Source: GCA-2684655 sp045105235 (GTDB taxonomy: Bacteria; Planctomycetota; UBA1135; UBA2386). From it: a stretch of DNA of 64,000 bases. The DNA lies in the NCBI GenBank assembly GCA_045105235.1, contig JBGCDH010000025.1, positions 1-64,000 of the forward strand. Direction: 5' to 3'. Below are positions 52,325 to 60,447 of the stretch, piece after piece; the first letter of the stretch is position 1, and each line of letters starts with the position of its first letter. The notes beneath the pieces are model-generated. The model was not told the DNA's origin. It did not search any database and was given only the letters and a program-made list of their open reading frames with translations. Made by a program: the position numbers and the translations under genes.

Positions 52325-53401
52325 CTACGCCGTACGACCCTTCATCCGGTAGACGTGGCTCAGGACGGTGGCGACGGCCTGGTAAAACTTCTCGGGCACG
52401 GTTTGCCCGATCTTGGCGGCTCGATAGAGCGCGCGTGTTAGCGGTGGGTCTTCCATCAGAGGCACATCGTGCTCGCGTGCGATCTCGCGGATGCGCATCG
52501 CAATGTCGTCCACTCCCTTGGCCACGATGATCGGCGCGGAGTCGCGGCTGCGGTCGTAGCGCAGGGCGACGGAGTAGTGCGTCGGGTTGGTCAGGATGAC
52601 ATCGGCGCGCGGGATCTCAGCCATCATCCGCTGCTTCAGGATGTCGTTGCGCGCGCCTCGCTGGCGAGCCTTCATGGTGGGGTCGCCTTCGCTGCGCTTG
52701 CGCTCGTCTTCGACCTCTTGCTTGCTCATCATGTTGCGCTTCGTGAACTGGTAGCGCTGCCAGGCAAAGTCGACGGCAGCGATGCTGGTGACGACGGCGC
52801 CGATCCAGAGCAGCAGCGTCAATGCGAGGCTGCCGATCTCGGCCGCGGCTCTGGCGAACTGCTGCTCGTGGAGGCGCAGCAACACGGGCAGCCGGTCGGC
52901 AAGCACGTAGTAGAGGACCGACAGGATGATCGTCAGCTTGACGACGGCGAACACGGTTCGCATCAGCGACTGCGGGCTGAAGACGCGCTTGAAATTGGTG
53001 AAAGGGTTGAGCTTTTCGGGCTTCAGCTTGAGCACTTCGCGAGAGATCTTGATGCCGATCTGGCCGTAGCCGAGCAGTGCGGTCGCGGCGACGAGCACGA
53101 GCATCAGTGTGGCTACGGGCGGAAAGACCGTCATGACGGCGTTGCTGAGTTCACGGCAGACGCCGCCGACCGCGGTTAGCTCACGGTCGCTGAGGTCGAC
53201 GGTTAGGCCGGTGCGCAGCACCTTGCTAAGAGAGTCAACAAGCCAGCGGCCGATCCACATCAGCATCACAGCGGCGATGAACAGCACGCCGCCCTGTACG
53301 AGTTCTTTCGAAAGCGGTGTGTCACCCTTGTTGCGCACTTCCGAGAGACGCCCAGGCGTGGGCTTTTCCGTCTTGCCGCTGTCGTCGCCGAACATTCCCA
53401 T
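52325..53401 (-). CDS. flhB: Flagellar export switch protein FlhB
   Basis: A 358-residue protein with four membrane segments and a cytoplasmic C-domain carrying the self-cleavage motif NPTH near residue 273 (DVILTNPTHYSVALRYD). Cleavage there switches export from rod/hook to filament proteins. The N-terminus GKTEKPTPGRLSEVRNKGD is characteristic. The length is normal. It overlaps no neighbour and lies 14 bp after fliR. Confidence 0.95.
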   Translation of the reverse strand: MGMFGDDSGKTEKPTPGRLSEVRNKGDTPLSKELVQGGVLFIAAVMLMWIGRWLVDSLSKVLRTGLTVDLSDRELTAVGGVCRELSNAVMTVFPPVATLMLVLVAATALLGYGQIGIKISREVLKLKPEKLNPFTNFKRVFSPQSLMRTVFAVVKLTIILSVLYYVLADRLPVLLRLHEQQFARAAAEIGSLALTLLLWIGAVVTSIAAVDFAWQRYQFTKRNMMSKQEVEDERKRSEGDPTMKARQRGARNDILKQRMMAEIPRADVILTNPTHYSVALRYDRSRDSAPIIVAKGVDDIAMRIREIAREHDVPLMEDPPLTRALYRAAKIGQTVPEKFYQAVATVLSHVYRMKGRTA

Positions 53402-53415
53402 GGTTCAGTGCGGTC

Positions 53416-54183
53416 CTATTGCGGAAACATGGCCGCAGCGCGGTCGAGGATTCCGATGAAGGTCTCGATCAAGAAGGGTGTGCCTTCGACCAAGAACAGG
53501 GAGAGCCCAGCGAGTGCGAGCACGATTCGGATCGCGAAGCCGAACTCCATCAGGTTGATCGCGGGCACGGCGCGCCCCAGCAAAACGAGCCCTGCCGAGA
53601 CGAGCATCATGGTGCCCATGATCGGGAACGAGTACTGCAGCGCGAGCTGGACGCTGCCGCCGACCAGGGCTGTGATACCGGCCCAGATCGGCTCGAGGTC
53701 GAAGGGCTCGCCGACGCGACAAGAATCGAAGGTGGTCATCAGCACGCGCAGTGCATCGTGATGCAGGTCGAGATGCAGGATGAGCAGGAAGCCAAACACC
53801 TGCAGCAGCTGCGAGATGACGGTGCCATTGACGCCCGTCTCAGGGTTCATCGTTCGTGCCAGCGAGAAGCCCATTTCTGAGCTGATGACTTCGCCTGCAG
53901 AGACAAGCATGGAAGTCATCGTGCTAAGGGCAAAGCCGAGCGCGAAGCCAATGACGGCTTCGCGCAGGGCCATGACGCCAAGTTCGATCAGCTTCGTCGG
54001 GGTCTCGATGCTCTGATCGCCAATCCACCAGAACACCGAGCCGAGCGCTGTTGACAGCACGAGGCGGAGAATCATGGAATCACGCTGCTGGCCGAATAGG
54101 GGCAGTACGGCGAAGAACGCGCCGACCCGCACAACGTGCAGGAAGAGCGATGTCGCGTAGTCTTCGAACAGCAGGAACTCCAT
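53416..54183 (-). CDS. fliR: Flagellar export protein FliR
   Basis: A 255-residue protein of about six membrane segments, with the FliR pattern AVLPLFGQQRDSMILRLVLS, EAVIGFALGFALSTMTSML and LHLDLHHDALRVLMTTFDSC. It is part of the FliPQR pore complex at the centre of the export gate. It sits in the usual fliP-fliQ-fliR-flhB order. Confidence 0.93.
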   Translation of the reverse strand: MEFLLFEDYATSLFLHVVRVGAFFAVLPLFGQQRDSMILRLVLSTALGSVFWWIGDQSIETPTKLIELGVMALREAVIGFALGFALSTMTSMLVSAGEVISSEMGFSLARTMNPETGVNGTVISQLLQVFGFLLILHLDLHHDALRVLMTTFDSCRVGEPFDLEPIWAGITALVGGSVQLALQYSFPIMGTMMLVSAGLVLLGRAVPAINLMEFGFAIRIVLALAGLSLFLVEGTPFLIETFIGILDRAAAMFPQ

Positions 54184-54207
54184 AGCGGGCGGGTCGTGCT
54201 CCTATGG

Positions 54208-54483
54208 TCAGCCGGCGTGGCCAAAGGCGGCCAAACTAGAAAACAGTGTGACCGTGTAGTCGTAGAGCGTGCCGAGGATCCACGGCATCAGCAGCACGAT
54301 GGTCGCAACGACAGCCAGCATCTTTGGCACGATCGTCAGCGTCTGCTCTTGCAGCGACGTGACGGTCTGAAAGAGGCTGACCATCAAGCCAACGCACATG
54401 CCGACGACGAGTGCAGGTGCGCAGATCATCAGCGCGGTCAACAGTGTCGACTTAGCGAGGTCTAAGAGGGTTTCGTGTCCCAT
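54208..54483 (-). CDS. fliQ: Flagellar export protein FliQ
   Basis: A 91-residue protein with two membrane hairpin segments (STLLTALMICAPALVVGMCV and MLAVVATIVLLMPWILGTL) joined by the conserved SLFQTVTSLQEQTLTIVPK. The frame is open further upstream, but the family N-terminus MGHETLLDLAK at 54483 is the start. It lies between fliP and fliR. Confidence 0.93.
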   Translation of the reverse strand: MGHETLLDLAKSTLLTALMICAPALVVGMCVGLMVSLFQTVTSLQEQTLTIVPKMLAVVATIVLLMPWILGTLYDYTVTLFSSLAAFGHAG

Positions 54484-54505
54484 GGTTCGTTGGCGTTGGT
54501 TGCGG

Positions 54506-55399
54506 CTAGGTCGTGACGAAACTCTCAGCGAGCGATGCGACGACGAGGTCCCAGCCGCCAACAAGAATGAACAGCAGCAGCTTGAGCGGTGTGGAGACGA
54601 CGACGGGCGGCAGGCTGAACATGCCCATCGAGACAAGGATGGAGCTGATCACCAAGTCGATGACGACGAATGGCAGGAACAGCACGAAGCCCATCTGGAA
54701 AGCGGTTTTGATCTCCGACAGGATGAAAGCCGGGACGGTGACGTGAAACGGCGTCTCTAGAGCGGTCTCGGGGGATTCCGTTTGGCTGAGCTCGAGGATC
54801 AGCGCGACGTCGGCTTCGCGCGTTTGCGCGAGCATGAAACGGTTCATGCGGTCGGTGGCGAAGCCGGCCGCGGTGCGCCAATCAATCTGGTCTTCGACGT
54901 AGGGCAGATAGGCCTGTTCGTACACGTCGCTCACGACTGGCTTCATGATGAAGACGGTCATGAACAGCGCGAAGCCGGTGGTGATCATCGCTGGCGGCAG
55001 GTCCTGCATGGACATGGCGCGTTTCAAGAACGACAGCACAACGACGATCCGCGTGAAGCAGGTCATCGTCATGATCAGGGCGGGTGCCATCGTCAACAGC
55101 GTCATCAGCAAGACGATCTCGAGAGCTGTCCCGAGACGTTGTTTGCCGTCGCCCGAGGCGATTTGCAGCGTCAAGCCGGCTGGGCTGGTGGGGGCGCCTG
55201 GATCTTGTGGGCCGGCGACGGTCTTGCTGTTGGCTGGCGCTGCGTTGTCGGTCGCCAAGCCACTGTCCGTCGCAGCGGGTTGTGTGCCGATCAGCGGTGC
55301 CTGCGCGGCTGCGGATGCGCCGACGCCGGCGAGGACTCCGAGCACGATGAGGGTCAGAGCGAACGCTCGGCAAATGTGTGTCGTGATGCTGCGCATCAT
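54506..55399 (-). CDS. fliP: Flagellar export protein FliP
   Basis: A 297-residue protein with a signal peptide (ALTLIVLGVLAGVGASAAAQ) and four membrane segments. The family signature is clear: ILLMTLLTMAPALIMTMTCF, FTRIVVVLSFLKRAM, ITTGFALFMTVFIM and AFILSEIKTAFQMGFVLFLP. A linker of about 60 residues rich in Ala/Pro between the signal and the first segment is longer than usual. The start overlaps fliO in ATGA. Confidence 0.95.
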   Translation of the reverse strand: MMRSITTHICRAFALTLIVLGVLAGVGASAAAQAPLIGTQPAATDSGLATDNAAPANSKTVAGPQDPGAPTSPAGLTLQIASGDGKQRLGTALEIVLLMTLLTMAPALIMTMTCFTRIVVVLSFLKRAMSMQDLPPAMITTGFALFMTVFIMKPVVSDVYEQAYLPYVEDQIDWRTAAGFATDRMNRFMLAQTREADVALILELSQTESPETALETPFHVTVPAFILSEIKTAFQMGFVLFLPFVVIDLVISSILVSMGMFSLPPVVVSTPLKLLLFILVGGWDLVVASLAESFVTT

Positions 55400-56157
55400 C
55401 GTCCTGCCTTTTCCAGGAGTGACCGGAAGTCGTTCAGGCTGGCGCGCTGCGACTTGGGAACGCCGGCGCCGTCGGCTAGACCGGTGGCGGTATCTTGGCG
55501 CGCACTCGCGGATTGGGAGGCTGTCGGAGGTCGCGGGATCAGCAGGTTCTTGGGAACGGCGCCGTCCTCGACTACGTCGAGCGACGCGCCCACGCTGCCG
55601 GTGGCTGCGGAGCTGTCACCGCGCGCCAAGACCGTCGCCTCATCGCTGCGCCGTTCGGGCAACCCGCCGCGGTCCAGCAGGGTTAGACCCTTGTCGCCTT
55701 CGCCGATGAGCAGGATGCGATCCTCAAACTCAATGGCGTGCACAGCTTGCTTGGCGGATAGCCGGATCGTCTGTCGCAGGGATGCGAGAGATTGGTTGCC
55801 ACCACCGGGGCGAATGCCTGATCGCAGCTTTTTCAGCACGAGCAGTCCGCCGGCGCCAAGCAGCAAGACGCCGACAAACGCGCTGGCCATTTGCAGCATG
55901 TCTGGCGATCGCGGAACGAGGGTGCCGAGGCGGCTCGGTGGCCGTTCCGGGTTGTCCTGCGTTTTGCCGTCGGTGCGGCGGGAGGGGCGGTTGCCGCCAT
56001 CCGCGTTGGAATCGGGGTTGGCGGGTGGGTTCGCGACAGGGCTGGACTCGCGAATCTGCGCTTCCTTCTCGGTGCTGCCGCCAAGCGTTAGCGGACCGAG
56101 AACAAGCATGGCGCCGACGATCGGGGGGATCGCTAGCCACTTTGGAATGGACTTCAT
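55396..56157 (-). CDS. fliO: Flagellar assembly protein FliO
   Basis: A 253-residue protein with a signal-like N-terminal hydrophobic region (LAIPPIVGAMLVLGPLTL), a polar stretch of 75 residues, and a single membrane segment (MASAFVGVLLLGAGGLLVLK). The FliO cytosolic domain follows: LRQTIRLSAKQAVHAIEFED and RILLIGEGDKGLTLL. Its C-terminal tail is long and disordered. FliO helps build the FliPQR pore. I start at the ATG at 56157; the open frame beyond is not FliO-like. This heads the long export operon. Confidence 0.85.
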   Translation of the reverse strand: MKSIPKWLAIPPIVGAMLVLGPLTLGGSTEKEAQIRESSPVANPPANPDSNADGGNRPSRRTDGKTQDNPERPPSRLGTLVPRSPDMLQMASAFVGVLLLGAGGLLVLKKLRSGIRPGGGNQSLASLRQTIRLSAKQAVHAIEFEDRILLIGEGDKGLTLLDRGGLPERRSDEATVLARGDSSAATGSVGASLDVVEDGAVPKNLLIPRPPTASQSASARQDTATGLADGAGVPKSQRASLNDFRSLLEKAGR

Positions 56158-56280
56158 CTGGGGTACCTCTCTCGTCCCCCTAGAAGCACGTTCCGTGCCA
56201 AGCGTGTTTCTACAACATATGGGTTGTTGGTCGTGCAAGCAGCGGATGAACACGCCGCGCGATCGCACACTTCGTCGTCA

Positions 56281-56308
56281 TTGAGTACGACAACTCGGCG
56301 AACATAGT
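56281..56308 (+). promoter_or_regulatory. Weak sigma-70-type promoter candidate before the H-box gene
   Basis: TTGAGT (56281-56286), a 16-base spacer and CATAGT (56303-56308) fit the -35/-10 pattern at four of six positions each. It sits 16 bases before the GTG start, which would make the transcript nearly leaderless. This is a guess from spacing only. Confidence 0.2.
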
Positions 56309-56323
56309 GGATACCCTAATGAC

Positions 56324-56530
56324 GTGGTCGACCCTGCAATGGAGCACGTTCAGCATCGCGTCAACAACCTGTTGGGGACGATCGAGATTCAGGCAGAAGT
56401 GGCTCGCACGCTGGGCACGGTGGCCGCCTACGAAGTGGCGATGGAGCACATCGTTCGATCTGCGCGACGCACGCGCGAGACGCTGCTGGCGGCCAACAAG
56501 AATGGCAAGCAGCAAGATTCTGGCTCCTAG
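56324..56530 (+). CDS. Small stand-alone H-box protein (histidine-kinase dimerisation-like)
   Basis: A 68-residue helical protein. HRVNNLLGTIEIQAEVA resembles the H-box of histidine kinases (H, N, and a following hydrophobic helix), but no ATPase domain follows. The second half (YEVAMEHIVRSARRTRETLL) is another helix, so it could form a four-helix bundle. It lies between fliO and the CheC-REC fusion, beside cheX and cheY. It may be a phosphotransfer or docking partner for a response regulator. The start is GTG at 56324; ATG at 56339 is also possible. Confidence 0.55.
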   Translation: MVDPAMEHVQHRVNNLLGTIEIQAEVARTLGTVAAYEVAMEHIVRSARRTRETLLAANKNGKQQDSGS

Positions 56531-57642
56531 GTGTCCGCCCGTTCTTCTGGTGTGTCCGTGCCGTCGGGTGTGTCTTCCGGCTCTTCGGGCGACGGCGCGT
56601 CCGGGACCATGGGCTCGAGCTTTTGCGATAGCTGTGGTTCTTCGCAGGGGAAGCCGAGAATCGCGTCCGCGTTTGCCAAGAACGCCTGCGTGACTCGCTG
56701 GCGCGATGGGTGGCGAATCAACAGGACCACCTTTGTGCTCTTGGACAGCTCCTTGATTCGCAGGCACCAGTCAAACCGCCGGTCCTCGCCTGGCGGTATG
56801 TCGATTACGACGATCTGGTTTCGGTGAGCCGATGGATTCGGGATTTCGCCTCGGCCGTGCCGCCGCAGATCGAGTCCGACGCGGCGGCAGCTGCGGCGCA
56901 GGATGCGATAGCTGTCGCTCTGTACGATAAAGGCGGACAGCACCCCGCGGATGGGCGCTGCCGGTATCGTTTCTAAGACGGCGTCGTCGAAGCGTACGGC
57001 CTGTGTCGTCGCGGCGGGCGCGGCGTCAGAGACGTCGTCGACACCTTCGAGTGGGCCGCCGTTCCATTTCTCGGCGGTGTCCGCGTCGATGCACAGCATG
57101 CCGTTGGATTCGGGGAACTCGCCGACTTTCATTGTGAAAGACAGCGTGACGAAGCTCTCACCGTCGAGCAGATTGTCGATGTCGCCGGCGGGCCCGAGGG
57201 TGCCTTGGTCCTGCATCCGCAGGTCGAAGTTTTCCAGTCGTTCGCGCAGCGCGTTGGAGAAGCCGGAATAGAGCACGTTGCCGAGCTCGCCGAAGGCTTC
57301 GATGTCTTCGCCTTCGAGATTGCCGCTCTTGCGGCGCTGCGCGATGACGTCGTCTGGCGTCATCATCAGCAGGCCGGCCATCGTGATGGCGTCTGGCATC
57401 TCGAACGCGGTCAGGCAGGATTTGCCTTCGTAGTCCTTGTCCATCGCGCCACGCGCGACGGCGAACTTACTCGAGATGGCATCGAGGATCGCTTGATCGT
57501 CTTGCAAGAGCAAGTCGCCGCGATGGACCTTGATGTCACGGCCGACGAGCGAGCTCAGAGTCTCGCCGATCGTCGCCACGGCAGTCGCAAGCAGGCTGCG
57601 AAGCTGCTTGTCGGTGCCTCGTTTTAGTGCGGTCGACACCAT
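56527..57642 (-). CDS. CheC/CheX-type phosphatase domain fused to a degenerate receiver-like domain
   Basis: The 371-residue protein has an N-terminal CheC/CheX-fold half with the catalytic pair E119-x2-N122 in AFGELGNVLYSG. The C-terminal part (about 225-340) reads as a receiver fold: GVLSAFIVQSD, VVIDIPPGEDRRFDW and TKVVLLIRHPSRQR. The phosphate-accepting Asp may be present in IDIPP, but the acidic pair after strand 1 is weak and the later Lys is not clear, so it may not be phosphorylated. An acidic tail (EEPEDTPDG) follows. It probably removes phosphate from CheY-P or binds it at the motor. Confidence 0.7.
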   Translation of the reverse strand: MVSTALKRGTDKQLRSLLATAVATIGETLSSLVGRDIKVHRGDLLLQDDQAILDAISSKFAVARGAMDKDYEGKSCLTAFEMPDAITMAGLLMMTPDDVIAQRRKSGNLEGEDIEAFGELGNVLYSGFSNALRERLENFDLRMQDQGTLGPAGDIDNLLDGESFVTLSFTMKVGEFPESNGMLCIDADTAEKWNGGPLEGVDDVSDAAPAATTQAVRFDDAVLETIPAAPIRGVLSAFIVQSDSYRILRRSCRRVGLDLRRHGRGEIPNPSAHRNQIVVIDIPPGEDRRFDWCLRIKELSKSTKVVLLIRHPSRQRVTQAFLANADAILGFPCEEPQLSQKLEPMVPDAPSPEEPEDTPDGTDTPEERADT

Positions 57643-57663
57643 CGCGTGTGTCGGTGGGCCTCG

Positions 57664-58164
57664 CTATCCCTCGAAGTGAACGTCGATTTCGACGGCCGCC
57701 TCGTCGAACTGCATACGGACGCCGGAGTGCACGGAGTCTGGAGACGCCGACTGCTGGCTGATGTTGCCGTTTTCGACGACGTGAGGAACGGCGAGCTCCA
57801 TCTGGTTGCCGCCTTCGACCCACGCGTTTTTGAAGCCGCCAGAGATCATGTTGACGATCTCCCCGAAAGCGTCGGCGACTTCGCCAAAGTCGGTCATCTC
57901 CTCCGGCTCCATCATCATCATCTTGGCAGCCATGATGCTTGCCATCTGCTTGCTCGTGCGGACGACGAAGGAGCCTGTTTGCGTTCCTGTGAAGCCAAGC
58001 AGGCCGGTGACCTCTCGTGTCGCCGGATCTTGCTCCCCGGAGGAAGGTGCTTGTGAGGCAGGCTCAATAGATGTTGGCGTCAAGAACACCATCGTCTCGA
58101 GAACCTCGGACGCGGCGTTCTTTAACGTTTCAACAAGATGGGGTGCAAGTGCGTTTTGGCCCAC
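57664..58164 (-). CDS. cheX: Chemotaxis phosphatase CheX
   Basis: A 166-residue protein of the CheX family. Its catalytic pair is E102/N105 in DAFGEIVNMISGGFKN, and the preceding strand is GLLGFTGTQTGSFVVR. It dephosphorylates CheY-P and so resets the motor signal. It is one of two such folds next to each other. The gap to the CheC-REC fusion gene is 21 bp and to cheY 52 bp, so the three are likely one transcript. Confidence 0.88.
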   Translation of the reverse strand: MGQNALAPHLVETLKNAASEVLETMVFLTPTSIEPASQAPSSGEQDPATREVTGLLGFTGTQTGSFVVRTSKQMASIMAAKMMMMEPEEMTDFGEVADAFGEIVNMISGGFKNAWVEGGNQMELAVPHVVENGNISQQSASPDSVHSGVRMQFDEAAVEIDVHFEG

Positions 58165-58216
58165 AGTGTGTCCTCGTCGTATTGGCGTTTACTCGGCCAG
58201 AAATGAGCGGTCGGCG

Positions 58217-58588
58217 CTACTTCAGCAGCGGACCGATGACTTCTTGGATCTTTTCTGGAGTGAACGGCTTTTTCAGATAGCCGTTGGCGCCGCGACTCAT
58301 CGCTTCATTCACCACGTCTTCGCTGCCTTCCGTTGTGATCATCACAATGGGTGGAGGCGAGTCGACTTTGGCGGTGACCTCTTTGACGAAGTCGAGCCCG
58401 TTCATGTTGGGCATGTTCACATCGGAGAGGATGAGGTCGAATTTCGCCCCCTCAACAGCCTTCATTCCCTCGACGCCGTCTCCGGCCTCCTGGAATTCAG
58501 CGTTTTCAATTCCAGCTTGGCGGATGCCGCGCATGATGATCTTCCGCATGGTGGCGGAGTCGTCGACGATCAGTACGTTTTTCGTCAT
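58217..58588 (-). CDS. cheY: Single-domain response regulator CheY
   Basis: A 123-residue receiver domain with all active residues: the acidic pair D9/D10, phospho-accepting D56 in ILSDVNMPNMNG, T85/T86 in MITTEG and K107 in YLKKPF. The length and lack of an output domain fit CheY, which binds the flagellar switch when phosphorylated. The ATG at 58588 was chosen since the receiver fold begins at once; the upstream frame is arginine-rich. Confidence 0.9.
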   Translation of the reverse strand: MTKNVLIVDDSATMRKIIMRGIRQAGIENAEFQEAGDGVEGMKAVEGAKFDLILSDVNMPNMNGLDFVKEVTAKVDSPPPIVMITTEGSEDVVNEAMSRGANGYLKKPFTPEKIQEVIGPLLK

Positions 58589-58852
58589 GTTCCTCGTGTT
58601 AGCAGACCTGGGTGGCCTGACTATCGGCAGGCGGGTCGCCTGCGAATGAGGAGAACTCTCGGGCTTTTGCCGGGCGCCAATGGCATGGCGTCGACGGCGC
58701 TGCTCTCGCCGCACGATAGGTTGTGCCGGACGTTTCTGGTCGTGAGGCCGGCCGTTTCGTCCGTAGCCTCGCCCCGCGGTTTTCGACCTTGGGGCGTCGT
58801 TTCAGCCTCGGATCGCCCGATTTGGTCCTAGGGCGAGAGGTCCCGGATCGCG

Positions 58853-59779
58853 CTAGTTGGCGTCGTTTTGGGTGCGGTCTAGCTGCGCCTTGAGTCGTGC
58901 CATCACGTTGCTGTGGATCTGGCAGACGCGTGACTCCGTCAGCTCCATGATCTCGCCGATCTCACGCATCGTCAGGCCCTCGTAGTAATACATGAGGATG
59001 ATCAGCCGCTCTTTCTTGGTGAGAGAGCTCGTGATCATGTCCAGCGCATCGCGCTGCTGGATGGTGTCGACCGGGTTGCTCGACTTGCGGTCTGCGAGGA
59101 TCTCGACCTTCTCGAGCTCCTTGTCGTCGTCGCCGTCGTCCCATTTCTCCGAGAGCGAGAAGATCGTCTTCGCGTTGGCTTCGGCTTCGTGAGCCTGCAG
59201 CTCTTCGATCGTGATGCCGAGCTCGTCGGCGACCTCGGCTTGGTTGGGCGTTCGGCCGAGCTGGCCTTCGAGCGTGCGCATCGCGCGTTCGAGGCGGTGT
59301 GCCTTGAGTCGGACGAGGCGCGGGACCCAATCCTGCGAGCGCAGCTCGTCGAGGATCGATCCGCGGATCCGAGTCGTGCAGTACGTTTTGAACTTGATGC
59401 CGCGCGACAGGTCAAACCCGTTGATTGCGTCCATCAAGCCAAACGTGCCGGCGGAGCTTAGGTCGTCGACATCAATCGACTTTGGCAGTGTCTGCAGCAC
59501 CCGTTCGGCGATTGTGCGCACCAGCGGCATGTGGTGCTCGATCAGCGTGTTGCGCAGGTTTTCATCGCGCGTGCGCTTGTAGGTCTTCCAGATGATCTCA
59601 AGCTCAGCGTCGTTGAGCTGCGACGAAGCCGGCGTCGGGATTGTGGCGCCAGCTTTCGAGCGGGTCGTCGGAGCGGCGGCCGCACGGCGACTCTTTGGTG
59701 CGCTAGAGGAAGAGGTTGCACTCTTGCTCTTGGCGTTGCGGCGTGTCGAAGTGCGGACGGCGACCGAGGACTTGGCCAT
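58853..59779 (-). CDS. Second FliA/WhiG-class sigma factor
   Basis: A 308-residue sigma-70 factor with a basic, Ser/Ala-rich N-terminal extension of about 50 residues. Region 2 reads LIEHHMPLVRTIAERVL, SAGTFGLMDAINGFDLS and FKTYCTTRIRGSILDEL; region 3 RAMRTLEGQLGRTPNQAEV; and region 4 LTKKERLIILMYYYEGLTMR with LTESRVCQIHSNVMARLKA. It resembles FliA and WhiG factors more than housekeeping ones. GGAG lies eight bases before the ATG. It is separated from cheY by 264 bp, so its own transcription is likely. Confidence 0.92.
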   Translation of the reverse strand: MAKSSVAVRTSTRRNAKSKSATSSSSAPKSRRAAAAPTTRSKAGATIPTPASSQLNDAELEIIWKTYKRTRDENLRNTLIEHHMPLVRTIAERVLQTLPKSIDVDDLSSAGTFGLMDAINGFDLSRGIKFKTYCTTRIRGSILDELRSQDWVPRLVRLKAHRLERAMRTLEGQLGRTPNQAEVADELGITIEELQAHEAEANAKTIFSLSEKWDDGDDDKELEKVEILADRKSSNPVDTIQQRDALDMITSSLTKKERLIILMYYYEGLTMREIGEIMELTESRVCQIHSNVMARLKAQLDRTQNDAN

Positions 59780-60413
59780 TTTGAAAACTCCAGCAATGCC
59801 GGTGAAGAGCCGGCTAGCAATCAGACGAAGAGGGACGGGGTAGCAAGTCGGGGCCGCTTGCTAGGGGAATCGATCGGGCAAGCCCAAGGATGGCAGCTCT
59901 GAATGAGCGAACTCTCTGAAGAGCGTGACAGTCCTTTAGGCGGGCACAGTCGATGATTCGGCTCCAAACACTCCGACGGTCGTCGGGTGCCAGGGTCCCT
60001 AATGCGCTCACAGTCAGGTGATGCGAGCGTTCGTCTCGGACAGAGATACCGGCGCTGGAGTAAGGCGGTGCGAGCCTTCCGACTTGCGGAAGGTGGGTTG
60101 CCCAAAGTTGGGTTGCCCGATTTGCGCTGCCTGCGTTGGGGTTGCCGTATCTGTCCTTGCCTCATTCGGGAGCCAGGCTGCCATAGCTGGGGAAACCAGC
60201 TGAAGGCCCTATGACTTTGCGTCGTCGACTTTCGTCGACTTTGCCATTTCGAGAAGCGTTACTTGGCGGGAGCCGAGTTCACCAAAGAGCGAGGCTCGCG
60301 CGAACGAGCCGGATAAGTCTCATCGGCCGACGGACTGCGAAAGTTGAGCGTCGTCTTGAGAGATTCTGAGCGCGCTGTAGCAAGACGCGTCAGCAGCGGG
60401 CTTTGCGTCGCTC
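59780..60413. other. Long leader region upstream of the second sigma-factor gene
   Basis: No protein gene is supported here. The stretch holds a strong hairpin: TAGCAAG (59841-59847) pairs with CTTGCTA (59857-59863), and the inner bases TCGGGGCCG can pair further. It lies about 60-85 bases before the sigma-gene start on the minus strand. GTTGCCC occurs twice 15 bp apart near 60097 and 60112. GATGCGAGCGTTCGTC at 60021-60036 resembles part of the dispersed element but may be chance. Confidence 0.4.
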
Positions 60414-60447
60414 AAAAAATGGGGAAAGACCTCGTCAAGTTGAGGTC
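60414..60447 (-). terminator. Rho-independent-like terminator overlapping the apt stop codon
   Basis: On the minus strand GACCTC (60447-60442) and GAGGTC (60433-60428) form a 6-bp stem around an eight-base loop, followed by TTTCCCCATTTTTT. The TGA stop codon of apt (60448-60446) reaches into the first arm. Confidence 0.6.

Noticed and set aside
59841..59863. Riboswitch in the sigma-factor leader
   Set aside because: A good hairpin exists, but no conserved aptamer sequence could be recognised, so it is recorded only as a hairpin.
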